NCBI GenBank assembly: GCA_944392985.1
Contig: CALXYL010000001.1
Span: forward strand, 1 to 64,000
DNA length: 64,000 nt
Direction of reading: 5' to 3'
Origin: an uncultured Spirochaetaceae bacterium
GTDB taxonomy: Bacteria > Spirochaetota > Spirochaetia > Sphaerochaetales > Sphaerochaetaceae
Part shown: piece by piece, positions 15,952-24,789 of the stretch
How the letters are laid out: each line of letters starts with the position of its first letter
Position numbering within the stretch: the first letter of the stretch is position 1
Notes under the pieces: model-generated
Told to the model about the DNA's origin: nothing
Databases searched by the model: none
The model's input: the letters and a program-made list of their open reading frames with translations, nothing else
Program-made: the position numbers and the translations under genes

Positions 15952-16971
15952 ATGAGAAGGATAATCGCGGCTGTACTGTCCATTCTGGTACTTGCAGCTT
16001 TTGCATCCTGTGATGCGGATATCGTGTGTCCGCATGATGACTTTGAATACACGGAATATTTCGATGCGGAAAATCATTTCCCTTCAAAGGGAATCTGTGG
16101 TCTCTGCGGAGAGGAGATTGTCTGGGATTCCATCCAGATCGGCACTTCCGATGACCTGATGCTCCTTGGAAATGATATCAAGGAGGGAAAGGATATCGGG
16201 TGCTACACGATCTCCATCACCGATGATATCGACATGAGTGGCAAGGAGTGGATGTCTCCGAAGATCTCCGGCTATGACACGTACAAGGGGCGTGATTTCG
16301 TCATCAACGGAAACGGCCATGCGATCTCGTCCCTCTCTGTTACCAATGAAGAAGAAAAAGAGGGCCTTGGATTCATCGGGAAGATCTGGAGCAGCGCGAC
16401 GCTCGAGGTCAATGATCTGACGCTTTCCTCGCCTACGATCACAGCGGGTGTTGGTGGGGATGAAGGTCCGGGAGTCGGCGGCTTCATTGGCGTTATTGAT
16501 TCCTCCGCTTCCGTTTCGTTCACTAATTGCCATGTCATAGGCGGAAGCATCAATGAAGGCCATTGGGCCGGAGGTATCTATGGCTATGCATCAGGATATG
16601 ATGAAGAAGGCGCTGTCCTCACCGTTGTGACAATAGACAGATGCACCGTTGAGAATGTCATGATAAAGGCAACTGATGCCTCTGTCGGTGGTATCATGGG
16701 GCATGCTGGTGGCAACTTAAATACGGAAATCAATGTCTCGGATTCTTCTGTAACGGGATGCATCATCCAGAATGATAAATTAAACTCAACGAAGGCTGGA
16801 AATATCCTTGGCACGAATGGGGTTGGTGACACAACGCTAACCGGGGTTACATTCTCTGGCAATACGGTGAAATCCGGTGGAGAGGAGAACAATGATGGGG
16901 TGTATGGCCGCCTTGCATTCAATGAGGATGGTTCGCTGACCATCGATGATGATCCTGTCATGGAGCCGTAA
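15952..16971 (+). CDS. Beta-helix lipoprotein with GLUG-like repeats
   Basis: A 339-residue surface lipoprotein. GGAGG (15941-15945) fits ATG 15952. The lipobox is FASC (Cys 20). The first 35 mature residues hold CPHDD ... GICGLCGEE, a Cys/His set that resembles a small metal-binding knuckle. Residues about 90-310 form repeated short strands with Gly turns: FVINGNGHAI, GGFIGVI, AGGIYGYA, GGIMGHAGG, AGNILGT, the pattern of GLUG-motif right-handed beta helices, often adhesins or glycan-binding proteins. Outer-surface exposure is inference. Transcription may vary with the G7 tract in its promoter. Confidence 0.8.
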   Translation: MRRIIAAVLSILVLAAFASCDADIVCPHDDFEYTEYFDAENHFPSKGICGLCGEEIVWDSIQIGTSDDLMLLGNDIKEGKDIGCYTISITDDIDMSGKEWMSPKISGYDTYKGRDFVINGNGHAISSLSVTNEEEKEGLGFIGKIWSSATLEVNDLTLSSPTITAGVGGDEGPGVGGFIGVIDSSASVSFTNCHVIGGSINEGHWAGGIYGYASGYDEEGAVLTVVTIDRCTVENVMIKATDASVGGIMGHAGGNLNTEINVSDSSVTGCIIQNDKLNSTKAGNILGTNGVGDTTLTGVTFSGNTVKSGGEENNDGVYGRLAFNEDGSLTIDDDPVMEP

Positions 16972-16991
16972 TCCCTTTCACAGACTGTATG

Positions 16992-17020
16992 CGGCACTCC
17001 CTTTCCGGGGGTGCCGTTCC
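16992..17020 (+). terminator. Terminator of the beta-helix lipoprotein gene
   Basis: CGGCACTCCC-TTTCC-GGGGGTGCCG: a 10-bp stem with one G-T pair followed by TTCCTTCT. Confidence 0.6.
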
Positions 17021-17073
17021 TTCTGAAAAGTCCCTTCCTTTGTGATTTCAGCTCCTCCAGTCCTCTTTTTTCA

Positions 17074-17102
17074 TTGATTAGGTATCCTTGGCAGGGTAAA
17101 AT
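17074..17102 (+). promoter_or_regulatory. lpoB-operon promoter
   Basis: TTGATT (17074-17079), 17-base spacer, TAAAAT (17097-17102). The leader is about 100 bases long; I see no stable structure in it beyond the ribosome-binding site GTAGGAGG. Confidence 0.6.
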
Positions 17103-17211
17103 GGGCTATGGATTTGTCTTGTGGGGATGAGTAAAGGCAACGGATTGGATGCTGCTGTTTCATCTGAATGTCTCTCATGCTCAGCAAATCTGAATAATGT
17201 AGGAGGATTCA

Positions 17212-17823
17212 ATGAAGAAGACTATCCTTGCAATTGCCATCATGCTTTGTCTTGTAACAATCGTTTCATGTTCATCGACAACAACTGTTTCACGTGTCCA
17301 GACCGGTACTGCACAGGAACTTTCCGGACAGTGGAATGAGAGGGATGTTGATATCGTATGCCAGTCGCTTCTTGCTGATATGTTCCAGTCTGGCCGCTAC
17401 AGGCAGTATGCAGCGTCTCTTGATAACCGCCTGCCTCTTATCCGCGTAGGACAGTTCAGGAATGAGAGCGATGAGCACATCGAGACTTCTATCGTCACTT
17501 CCCGCATGCAGAATGAGATCTTCAACAGCGGCCTTGCTGACTTCGTCGTTGATCGTTCCTTCACCGATGATATCCATGCAGAGCAGTATTATGGTCTCGA
17601 CTATGCATCGATGGATAGTGCGGCAAGCATCGGCAATGAGACAGCACCCGATCTTCTTCTTCAGGGAACTGTCAGGACAATCGTCCAGAAGAACGGGGAT
17701 ACCGAGGTCCGCACATACTACGTCAACGCACAGCTGACAGAGGTAGAGACTGGACGCCTTGTCTGGACAGGTGAGAACAACGAGATCAGCAAGGTTGTCA
17801 CCGATCCTAACGTCAGGTGGTAG
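17212..17823 (+). CDS. lpoB: LpoB-like penicillin-binding protein activator, lipoprotein
   Basis: A 203-residue lipoprotein: signal helix 5-17, lipobox TIVSC with Cys 20. The mature domain has the LpoB/TolB N-domain-like order: DVDIVCQSLLADM, then LPLIRVGQFRNESDEHIET, a helix with VTSRMQNEIFNSG, DFVVDRS, APDLLLQGTVRTIVQ and ETGRLVWTGENNEISKVV, the usual C-terminus. In E. coli LpoB reaches through peptidoglycan from the outer membrane to stimulate PBP1b; a matching role here is inference. Two conserved lipoprotein-type genes follow, a neighbourhood seen in several bacteria. Confidence 0.88.
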   Translation: MKKTILAIAIMLCLVTIVSCSSTTTVSRVQTGTAQELSGQWNERDVDIVCQSLLADMFQSGRYRQYAASLDNRLPLIRVGQFRNESDEHIETSIVTSRMQNEIFNSGLADFVVDRSFTDDIHAEQYYGLDYASMDSAASIGNETAPDLLLQGTVRTIVQKNGDTEVRTYYVNAQLTEVETGRLVWTGENNEISKVVTDPNVRW

Positions 17824-17847
17824 TACAAAGGTTAACAGAACATGTTG

Positions 17848-17906
17848 CTGGAGGTTCAGCGGAACCTCCAGTTGCCTGAATAAAGACCCACACATCTGAT
17901 TGTGGG
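17848..17906 (+). other. Two hairpins between lpoB and the COG3014 gene
   Basis: CTGGAGGTTC-AGCG-GAACCTCCAG (17848-17871, perfect 10-bp stem) and CCCACA-N8-TGTGGG (17887-17906). Neither has a U-run, so they more likely protect or process the mRNA, or partly attenuate, than fully terminate. Confidence 0.6.
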
Positions 17907-17926
17907 GATCAAGATGGAGGATATCC

Positions 17927-19321
17927 ATGAAGAAAGCAAAATTCGTTGCAGTGATGGTGGCATCGCTGCTTGTCCTTTTCTCCTGTGCGTCAACAGGACC
18001 GACGGAAGAGCAGCAGGATTCGATTGAGACTGCGCTTGTACAGGGCAATACAATGCAGGCCCTTGCTGAGCTTGATGCAGCGATTGAGTCATACAGCGAG
18101 CAGGCTGTCTATGATCTCGATTATGGCATGCTGAGCTTCTATAACGGTGACTACGAGAATGCAATCGCCGCTCTTACAGAGGCAGAGGGCATCATCGAGA
18201 ACAACAGGATCACGAGCATCTCTGAAGGAGCTGCAGGGCTTATAGCGAATGACAATGTCAAGGCATATTCCGGCGCTAACTATGAGGATCTCTACCTCAA
18301 GGGCGTGAAGGCTCTTGCATACTACGCGATGGGGGACTATGAGGGCAGCATGGTCGAGATCCGCCGCGCTAATATCATCAGCAACGATTTCTTCCTCAAT
18401 CCTGAGGAGCAGTCAAGCTGGATCGAGGATCTTGTCCTTGCAATCACACCTGATCCGTTCACAGCAATGGGTGGTGTTCCTGCGGCATCCCACTATTCGA
18501 GCTCCGCTTTCATCAACTATCTCAGCATGCTGATGTATGCGGCAAATGGGGACAGCGGAAACGCACGCATCGACTTTGAGGATCTTGAGGCAAAGGCTCC
18601 TGGAATCGCAAGTGCTGAGGACTATGAGATTCCTATGGGAATGGCGAGGGTCAACTTCCTGACATTCGATGGAATCATCGCTGATAAGGAAGAGGCTTCT
18701 GCGATGGCAGTTTCCATCTTCCCGCTTCCTGATGGACCTGTGACAGTTCCGCATAAGGTTTCATGGCCTGTCATTCCTGAGTACGAAGGAAGCCAGATCA
18801 CAGGCGTGAAGGTCACATCATCCGATGGACAGACTGTCACGCTCGGCCTCCTCGAGGATGTCAGCGACGCTGCAAGGGAGAACCTCAATATGGATCTCAA
18901 GAGCAAGTACCTTGGCTCCTTCTACCGTGGATACACGAAGATGAGCCTCGCTGTCACTGCAGCTGTTGAGACCTACAACCTTGCTATTGAAAGCGCTGAG
19001 GATCTCAGGGATGAGGTGGCAAGCCAGGGTGGTCTTGCAGCCCTTGGAGCTACAGCGGCTTACAATGCGGCTGTCACTGCTGCGACTGCGGCATATGATG
19101 CGGCTCTCAATGCAGTCAACGAGACAGAGATCCCTGATCTCAGGATGGCACGCTTCCTGCCGGATCAGGTGATGGCTGGCGGTCTTACGATGGCTCCCGG
19201 CACTTACGATTTCACAGTTGAGTTCTATGCGGGCAGCAATGTTGTCTCCACTAGGACATTCACTGGTGTGCAGGTAAGTGCAGGCAGGCCCAATGTGGTA
19301 TTTGCATCATGCGCACTCTGA
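17927..19321 (+). CDS. COG3014-like lipoprotein
   Basis: A 464-residue lipoprotein starting at ATG 17927, six bases after GGAGG; lipobox LFSC, Cys 20. Residues 40-190 resemble TPR-type helical pairs (YDLDYGMLSFYNGDYENAI; LYLKGVKALAYYAMGDYEGS), the hallmark of the COG3014 family that travels with lpoB. The centre has an Ala-rich helical stretch around residues 345-400, and the C-terminus forms beta strands (GTYDFTVEFYAG). Function is not established; linkage to lpoB and LPP20 suggests work on cell-wall synthesis or envelope integrity. It overlaps the next gene by 13 bases. Confidence 0.8.
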   Translation: MKKAKFVAVMVASLLVLFSCASTGPTEEQQDSIETALVQGNTMQALAELDAAIESYSEQAVYDLDYGMLSFYNGDYENAIAALTEAEGIIENNRITSISEGAAGLIANDNVKAYSGANYEDLYLKGVKALAYYAMGDYEGSMVEIRRANIISNDFFLNPEEQSSWIEDLVLAITPDPFTAMGGVPAASHYSSSAFINYLSMLMYAANGDSGNARIDFEDLEAKAPGIASAEDYEIPMGMARVNFLTFDGIIADKEEASAMAVSIFPLPDGPVTVPHKVSWPVIPEYEGSQITGVKVTSSDGQTVTLGLLEDVSDAARENLNMDLKSKYLGSFYRGYTKMSLAVTAAVETYNLAIESAEDLRDEVASQGGLAALGATAAYNAAVTAATAAYDAALNAVNETEIPDLRMARFLPDQVMAGGLTMAPGTYDFTVEFYAGSNVVSTRTFTGVQVSAGRPNVVFASCAL

Positions 19322-20283
19322 TTTCCATACTGATTACAGCATTTTTGATCGTTCTCCCGCTTTCGGCAGCAGATATGCCGGAGTGGGTTGGCAATCCATA
19401 TTCAGAATATGACAAGTCGCTGTATATCGCGGCATCCGGCGCGGGAGCAACCCGCGCAGCTGCCGAGGAGAATGCGATCAGCTCGATAGCTGCCGTGTTT
19501 GGCGTGAGCGTGGAGTCAGAGACTTCAACATACTCCCATGAAAGCACTGCAACAGGCGTGTTTGATTCGATGGCATCCTCTTCCTCCCTTTCCGTTTCCA
19601 CTGAGCTCAGCGGTGTCACGATCGTTGATCACTGGAGCGATGGGAGAAGCGAGTATGCTCTTGCCATCATGGATAAGGACGCTGCTTCTGCATACTACAT
19701 TGGCGAGACCATGCGCCTTTCCAATGCCATCACAGGCAAGCTGGATCAGGCTGAGAGGAGCGGCAATGCCCTTTCTCTCTACGCAGCAGCATATTCCCTT
19801 CTTCCCGATGCGGAGGAAGTGGATAGATGCCGCAGCATCCTTGCTGTCCTCTCTCCTGGCACGATGCTCTCTGATGCACCGGGCGTGGCTTATATCGAGT
19901 CTGTAATGAGGGAGGCCGCAAGGGACGTCGGAATCTGCATTGAGATGGTTTCTGATTCAGGGCTTGAGAACAGCCTGGAAGTCGATCTCATGCAATGGCT
20001 TTCCTCAAATGGCCTTCTTGTCGTTGAGCCAGAGGATGCAAGGTACATCCTTGAGGCCAGTATCGATGTCTATGAGACACCGGGGCCAAGGGGAATGGTC
20101 TATGCAGAGTATGATCTCGATATCGTCATCACTGATGGTGACACAGGTAGGGAGGTCCTTGCATATACGCATTCCGGACGCGAGGGGCAGAGGACATTCG
20201 CAAGAGCGGAGAGAATGGTTGAGAATACGCTCTCCGAGCTCATTGAGGATGATTTCTCGAAGAGCTTCCTGGCAGTATTCTGA
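19309..20283 (+). CDS. LPP20-family exported protein
   Basis: A 324-residue exported protein. The signal peptide ends at LPLSAADM, with no lipobox Cys, so signal peptidase I processing is expected. Residues 22-135 carry the LPP20 pattern: PEWVGNP, an Asp/Tyr-rich strand, then ASGAGATRAAAEENAISSIAAVFG and STELSGVTIVDHW. The C-terminal half (residues 190-324) is a second alpha/beta domain with YILEASIDVYE and a final EDDFSKSFLAVF. LPP20 proteins are outer-membrane or flagellar-associated lipoproteins in other bacteria. It overlaps the COG3014-like gene and ends at a bidirectional hairpin. Confidence 0.8.
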   Translation: MRTLISILITAFLIVLPLSAADMPEWVGNPYSEYDKSLYIAASGAGATRAAAEENAISSIAAVFGVSVESETSTYSHESTATGVFDSMASSSSLSVSTELSGVTIVDHWSDGRSEYALAIMDKDAASAYYIGETMRLSNAITGKLDQAERSGNALSLYAAAYSLLPDAEEVDRCRSILAVLSPGTMLSDAPGVAYIESVMREAARDVGICIEMVSDSGLENSLEVDLMQWLSSNGLLVVEPEDARYILEASIDVYETPGPRGMVYAEYDLDIVITDGDTGREVLAYTHSGREGQRTFARAERMVENTLSELIEDDFSKSFLAVF

Positions 20284-20288
20284 TTATC

Positions 20289-20308
20289 CTGGCCTCTTCG
20301 GAGGCCAG
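20289..20308. terminator. Bidirectional terminator hairpin
   Basis: CTGGCCTC-TTCG-GAGGCCAG, a perfect 8-bp stem with UUCG loop between the convergent LPP20 and GH88 genes. The plus side continues TTGCTTC, a weak U-run. Confidence 0.65.
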
Positions 20309-20313
20309 TTGCT

Positions 20314-21453
20314 TCACCAGATCCTGATATACTGTCCTGTGATCTTCATCAATGCCTCGATGAAGTAGAAATCAGCGTATGTGAAATTGATCTCCCTGTC
20401 ATTCGTGCCGTGGTACGATCCTGTGCACTTCTGCAGGATCCCATCTGTTTCGGGGGAGAGATCAGCACGCTTTGAGGAGAGTGCGTCCAGCATCCTGGAA
20501 GCTGCCTCAGCGTACTCATTCTTTCCCGAAGCCTCGGCAAGGGTCAGCAGTCCAGATGATGCGATTGCCGCCGCTGTCGAATCCTCATACCAAGGAGTCT
20601 CAGGCTGATCGAAGTCGACAGGTATCAGGGCGTTTTCCGGGATTGATATGATGAAGCTGTCAGCAATGCGCTTAGCGGCCTCCAGATACCTGCTTTCACC
20701 GGTATGGAGGTATGTGTTTGTGAAGCCATGGATACCCCATCCCTGGCCCCTTGTCCAGCGCGTTCCCTCAGCATATCCCTGTCCGCCGTATTCCCTTTCA
20801 AATGCGCCTGTCTCCGCATTGAACTCAACGATATGCCTTACAGATCCGTTTTCCCTGATGAATGCCTTCATGACTGAATCTGCATGGCGCTCTGCGATCT
20901 TCCTGAAGCGTGGATCACCTGTCTCCTTTGAAGCCCAGAAGAGTATCGAGATATTCATCATCGAGTCGATGATCACCCAGCCGTTCCGGAGATTGTCTCC
21001 GTCAGCATTCCATGCTCTTATGAATCCCTCGGGATTGAAGCGTCCTGAAAGGAGCGTAGCAGCTTCCAGCCCCCTTCGCCTTGCTTCCCTGTCCCCGGTG
21101 AGGACGAAGCGGAATACGGAGGAGGGCAGCCACATGAATCCCGTGTCATGATGCAGTCCCATGAAGGATGGGGAGGAGAAGCATCTGTCCATCAGCTCTT
21201 CCGATCCCATGCATTCCTCAATGTAGTAACCTTTTCCGGAGAGGACGTGCATCTGGTTCATCAGACCGCCCCAGAAGCCATTTGTCCACCAGGCGATCCC
21301 ATTGTCATCATCCCATCTGATGCTTTCATCGGCCCTGTTGTCATATTTCCCATTCCTCGCGACGGCGGGGATCTTCCCATGATTGCGCTCAAGGACTGCG
21401 CTCATCTTCATCTCTATTGAAGAGAGTATTGCTGAAGCCTTTTCCTGATCCAT
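20314..21453 (-). CDS. Unsaturated glucuronyl hydrolase, GH88
   Basis: A 379-residue cytoplasmic enzyme (no signal peptide) expected to remove the 4,5-unsaturated uronic acid left by polysaccharide lyases on pectin or glycosaminoglycan fragments. Family marks: WWTNGFWGG near residue 56-63, HHDTGFMWL with Asp 103, VIIDSMMN with Asp 163 (the two aspartates used in GH88 hydration chemistry), RWTRGQGWGIHGF and the C-terminal DREINFTYADFYFIEAL. Length matches UGL (about 377). It is divergent from a sugar importer and two-component system, which most likely take up and sense its substrate. Confidence 0.9.
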   Translation of the reverse strand: MDQEKASAILSSIEMKMSAVLERNHGKIPAVARNGKYDNRADESIRWDDDNGIAWWTNGFWGGLMNQMHVLSGKGYYIEECMGSEELMDRCFSSPSFMGLHHDTGFMWLPSSVFRFVLTGDREARRRGLEAATLLSGRFNPEGFIRAWNADGDNLRNGWVIIDSMMNISILFWASKETGDPRFRKIAERHADSVMKAFIRENGSVRHIVEFNAETGAFEREYGGQGYAEGTRWTRGQGWGIHGFTNTYLHTGESRYLEAAKRIADSFIISIPENALIPVDFDQPETPWYEDSTAAAIASSGLLTLAEASGKNEYAEAASRMLDALSSKRADLSPETDGILQKCTGSYHGTNDREINFTYADFYFIEALMKITGQYIRIW

Positions 21454-21471
21454 TGCAGCCTCCTCTCATCA

Positions 21472-21499
21472 AGTGTACATTCCAAAGCACATTCTGCAA
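21472..21499 (-). promoter_or_regulatory. GH88 gene promoter
   Basis: Minus strand: TTGCAG (21499-21494), 16-base spacer, TACACT (21477-21472), then GAGGAGG before the ATG. Toward the divergent importer gene only a weak TTGTGC/GAAGAT pair (17-base spacing, near 21590-21620) is seen. Confidence 0.5.
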
Positions 21500-21640
21500 C
21501 TGTACTGATTTCACACAGGGTGTGCTGTTTTTAAGAAATAGGGGAGGAAATCACAAAAACAAGGCAGTACATCCAAAAAACGGGGCAGTTGTGCCCTCGC
21601 CGAAGCGGCCTGAAGATGAAATGGAAAAAGGAGAACAGCA

Positions 21641-22948
21641 ATGAAAAAGGCAATAGCATTGCTTCTTATGGCATCAATAGTTCTTATGTCATCCTTCGCA
21701 GGCGGCAGCCAGGAGGATGTAGTCGCAGCAGATTCCAGCGCAACAACAGTCACATTCGTATTCGCTGATGGTGACGCAGGTGCAAAGGAATCAATCAATG
21801 AGATCGTCAACCGCTTCAACTCATCCCACGAGGGCATGAGGGTTGAGATTCAGCCGGGCAATGGCGGTAACTACACCGAGTTCGTCAGGACAAAGGACAG
21901 CGTCGGTGAATTCCCCGATGTCGTCGAGATGAGGGGCGAGGCTGCAATGTACATCAGGGCTGGAAAGCTCGCACCGCTTCCTGCAGAGCTTACAGACCTC
22001 TTCCTTTCACCGATGGTCATTGATGGCAATGTCTATACTGTAGCCCTTGCTGGCGAGAACACCAATGGAATCATCTACAACAAGGCATACTTCGATGAGC
22101 ATGGACTGACGGAACCGCAGAGCTATGATGAATTTATCGAGCTTTGCCAGACGATCGAGGATCTTGGCGATATGGATCCGCTTGTGGTCGGTGGCGGTGA
22201 TCTCTGGCACCTTGGATTCCTCTTCAACAAGTGCTGGGATGACCAGGTGATCAGCCTTGATCCTGATTTCATTGCACATTGCTATTCGGGTGAGAAGGAT
22301 TTCTCCGACCCATCTGTGAAGGCCGCGATTGAGGAGCTTGTCCAGATCATGGCATATGCTCAGACAGGATGGGCTTCCACGCCTGATGCCCAGATCACGA
22401 CATTCCTCGTGAACGACATGGCGGCGATGATGTACTCCGGTACGCATATGTTCACGCAGATCCTTTCCGCTGATCCTGATTTCGAGCTTGGCTGGTTCGC
22501 GATTCCAAGCCCGGATGGAAAGGTCAGGCTTGTTGGAGGAAGCGGCATCTCCGGTCTTGCAGTCTCCACTGAGTGCCAGTCAGATCCTGCGAAGTGGGAA
22601 GTCGCCATCGAGTTCCTGAAGTTCTTCTATGCTCCTGAGAACTACGGCATCTACTGCGATACCCTCAGCGCGATCCCCGCAACGAAGGATGCACCTGTTT
22701 CCAACGGACTTCCGGTCCTTCAGGAGGTCATAACCGCAACAGGTGAAGCCGATTCCCTCAGCCCGATGTGGAACAGCAAGTCAGGAATCAACGAGCTTCC
22801 TCCTGATTTCAGGAACTTCACATACAAGACAGCCGTTGAGGTCCTTCTCGGACAGAGGACGATAGACAGTGCATGCGAAGAGCTCAACAAGACCTGGGCA
22901 GTCGCTGCATCCAGCTTCAATCCAGTTACCGGACAGGGTATCAACTGA
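21641..22948 (+). CDS. ABC sugar importer, solute-binding protein (family 1)
   Basis: A 435-residue periplasmic binding protein of the UgpB/MalE type. The signal peptide ends ...MSSFAGGSQE, a cleavage site with Gly-Gly and no lipobox Cys, a form common in this group of spirochaetes. Landmarks are FNSSHEGMRVEIQPGNGG, FPDVVEMRGEA, NGIIYNKAYFDEHGL (the typical NxxxxxxxGL hinge), MMYSGTHMF and GLAVSTECQ. The ligand is not visible; opposite GH88, oligosaccharides with unsaturated uronic acid are plausible. AAAGGAG precedes the ATG. Two permease genes follow but no ATPase, so a shared MsmX/UgpC-like ATPase elsewhere is required. Confidence 0.92.
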   Translation: MKKAIALLLMASIVLMSSFAGGSQEDVVAADSSATTVTFVFADGDAGAKESINEIVNRFNSSHEGMRVEIQPGNGGNYTEFVRTKDSVGEFPDVVEMRGEAAMYIRAGKLAPLPAELTDLFLSPMVIDGNVYTVALAGENTNGIIYNKAYFDEHGLTEPQSYDEFIELCQTIEDLGDMDPLVVGGGDLWHLGFLFNKCWDDQVISLDPDFIAHCYSGEKDFSDPSVKAAIEELVQIMAYAQTGWASTPDAQITTFLVNDMAAMMYSGTHMFTQILSADPDFELGWFAIPSPDGKVRLVGGSGISGLAVSTECQSDPAKWEVAIEFLKFFYAPENYGIYCDTLSAIPATKDAPVSNGLPVLQEVITATGEADSLSPMWNSKSGINELPPDFRNFTYKTAVEVLLGQRTIDSACEELNKTWAVAASSFNPVTGQGIN

Positions 22949-22961
22949 TTTCAGTCATAGT

Positions 22962-22981
22962 GCTGCGGCTTCGGCCGCAGC
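22962..22981 (+). other. Intercistronic hairpin after the binding-protein gene
   Basis: GCTGCGGC-TTCG-GCCGCAGC, perfect 8-bp stem with UUCG loop and no U-run. Such hairpins commonly protect the upstream part so that binding protein outnumbers permease. Confidence 0.7.
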
Positions 22982-22996
22982 CTAGAGGTATTTCCA

Positions 22997-23884
22997 ATGC
23001 TAGGAAGAAAATCAAGGATCGATAAGACCCTCGTGGCTTTTATCTCTCCGGCACTTGTTTTCTATCTTCTCTTCATCATAGTGCCGACAGTCGGAAGCCT
23101 TTATTACAGTTTCACTTCATGGGATGGAATCAATCCCAATGTCAATTTCATCGGACTTGCGAACTATAAGGAAATAGTGACAAGCGCAAGGTTCGGGAAC
23201 GCCCTGAAGAACACAGTTGTCCTCACAGTGTTCATATCGCTCTTTGAGAATGCGATAGCTCTGGCGCTCGCGATCCTTGTGGACAGGGTATTCAAGCTGA
23301 AGAATCTTTTCAGGAGCCTCTTCTACATTCCAGTGCTCATCAGCGGCATCGTCTCCGGATTCATCTGGAAGGTCATGTACAACTACAGCTTCGGGGTGAT
23401 CAACGCGATGCTGAAGTCGGCAGGGCTGGAGGCGCTGATGCAGGACTGGCTCGGCAACACCCATCTGACGCTGATCATGATAGGGATCGTGCTTGTGTGG
23501 AAGGGTGCAGGCTACTATATGATCATCTACCTCGCATCACTGCAGTCCATATCCTCAGATATACTTGAGGCTGCTGAGATCGATGGTGCATCTGCCTGGC
23601 ATAAGTTCACGAAGATCACACTCCCTCTGATCTCCGGTGCGTTCACGATCAATTTCACGCTTTCCCTGATCAATGGGCTCAAGGTATTCGATCAGATCAA
23701 CGTGATGACAGATGGAGGGCCGGGCTTCACGTCGGAGACCCTTGTCTACCTGCTTTACAAGGTCGGCTTCAATGAAGGACGGCAGGGATTCGGAACAGCT
23801 GTCGGTGTCGTGCTTCTCGTCATCATACTCGTGCTGAACACGCTTCAGCAGAAATTCCTCAGGAAAAGGGAGGTCCAGGTATGA
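22997..23884 (+). CDS. ABC sugar importer permease (MalF/UgpA type)
   Basis: A 295-residue inner-membrane permease with six helices. The N-terminal helix contains FISPALVFYLLFIIVPT. The cytoplasmic coupling loop is EAAEIDGASAWHKFTKITLPLISG (family pattern EAA..DGA......F..I.LP), which docks onto the ATPase. VMTDGGPGFTSETLVYLLY is the usual closing segment. It forms a heterodimer with the product of the next gene; the two overlap by the four bases ATGA. Confidence 0.95.
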   Translation: MLGRKSRIDKTLVAFISPALVFYLLFIIVPTVGSLYYSFTSWDGINPNVNFIGLANYKEIVTSARFGNALKNTVVLTVFISLFENAIALALAILVDRVFKLKNLFRSLFYIPVLISGIVSGFIWKVMYNYSFGVINAMLKSAGLEALMQDWLGNTHLTLIMIGIVLVWKGAGYYMIIYLASLQSISSDILEAAEIDGASAWHKFTKITLPLISGAFTINFTLSLINGLKVFDQINVMTDGGPGFTSETLVYLLYKVGFNEGRQGFGTAVGVVLLVIILVLNTLQQKFLRKREVQV

Positions 23885-24717
23885 GCGTAGGAAGGAAGGC
23901 AAGGACAATAGACTGGATACTCGTCATCGTTGCGGCAGTGCTTGCATTCATCTTCATCTATCCTGTCCTGTTCGCGCTGATGAGCGCATTCAAGAGCAAT
24001 GGAGACATACTCCGTGCGCCGGCTGCTCCTCCGACGAGCTTCTACACGCAGAACTTCGTCGACCTTTTCCAGATGTCGGATTTCGGGACTGCAATCGTGA
24101 ATACGATATTCCTCACGGTTGTCTCAGAATGCCTCATCATCTGCATCGTTCCGATGGCCGCGTATGCTATTGAAAGGCGCAGAAGCCGCTTCACAGGCTT
24201 CCTGTACACATTCTTCATCGCGGGAATGATGGTGCCGTTCCATCTCTATATGTTCCCGCTTTTCAGGGAGATGAAGGTCTTTGGCATCTTCGGGACGATG
24301 GCTGGCCCGATAGTCTCGTACATCGCGGGTTCCATTTCGTTCGGCACGCTGCTTTACTGCAGCTTCCTCAAGGGAATACCGTTGGAAATCGAGGAGGCAT
24401 CCGTCATAGATGGATGTACGCCGTTCCAGACTTTCTGGAAGATCACATTCCGCCTGCTTGGCCCGTGCAATGCCAGTATGGTCATCCTCAATGGCCTTGG
24501 GATATGGAATGACTATCTGATGCCATACCTTGTCCTCCCCAGCGGAAGGGCAAAGACGATCACTGTTGAGATAGCAGGTTTCGTAGGGCAGTTCACGGCA
24601 CGCTGGGATATCGTATTTGCCGGTACGATCATCTCGATCGTTCCCGCGCTCGCGATCTTCTGCGCGTTCCAGAAATACTTCGTGAAAGGCATTACCGCAG
24701 GAGCAGCGAAAGGCTGA
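23881..24717 (+). CDS. ABC sugar importer permease (MalG/UgpE type)
   Basis: A 278-residue permease with six helices: first helix FIFIYPVLFALMSAFKS, typical of the MalG side; EAA-type coupling loop EEASVIDGCTPFQTFWKITFRLLGP; closing region FQKYFVKGITAGAAKG, the standard C-terminus. It partners the preceding permease. A strong hairpin lies immediately downstream, then the sensor kinase gene with its own promoter. Confidence 0.95.
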   Translation: MSVGRKARTIDWILVIVAAVLAFIFIYPVLFALMSAFKSNGDILRAPAAPPTSFYTQNFVDLFQMSDFGTAIVNTIFLTVVSECLIICIVPMAAYAIERRRSRFTGFLYTFFIAGMMVPFHLYMFPLFREMKVFGIFGTMAGPIVSYIAGSISFGTLLYCSFLKGIPLEIEEASVIDGCTPFQTFWKITFRLLGPCNASMVILNGLGIWNDYLMPYLVLPSGRAKTITVEIAGFVGQFTARWDIVFAGTIISIVPALAIFCAFQKYFVKGITAGAAKG

Positions 24718-24723
24718 GGAAAG

Positions 24724-24740
24724 CCCCGGCATGGCCGGGG
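24724..24740 (+). terminator. Hairpin at the end of the importer operon
   Basis: CCCCGGC-ATG-GCCGGGG, 7 GC-rich base pairs with a 3-base loop, followed by TATTCC. The U-run is poor, so termination is probably partial. Confidence 0.55.
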
Positions 24741-24746
24741 TATTCC

Positions 24747-24755
24747 TGCTACAAT
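24747..24755 (+). promoter_or_regulatory. Extended -10 promoter of the two-component system
   Basis: TGcTACAAT, 34 bases before the kinase start. Confidence 0.4.
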
Positions 24756-24789
24756 ATACTGTATCAGACTGAATGGGAGAGGATTGGAT

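Noticed and set aside
17121-17339. Cys-rich 72-codon frame across the lpoB start
   Set aside because: Mostly overlaps lpoB in another frame; the Cys richness is a by-product of the lpoB signal-peptide codons.
17290-18048. A 252-codon antisense frame across lpoB and the COG3014-like gene
   Set aside because: It crosses two well-supported genes and their intergenic hairpins and has no start signal.
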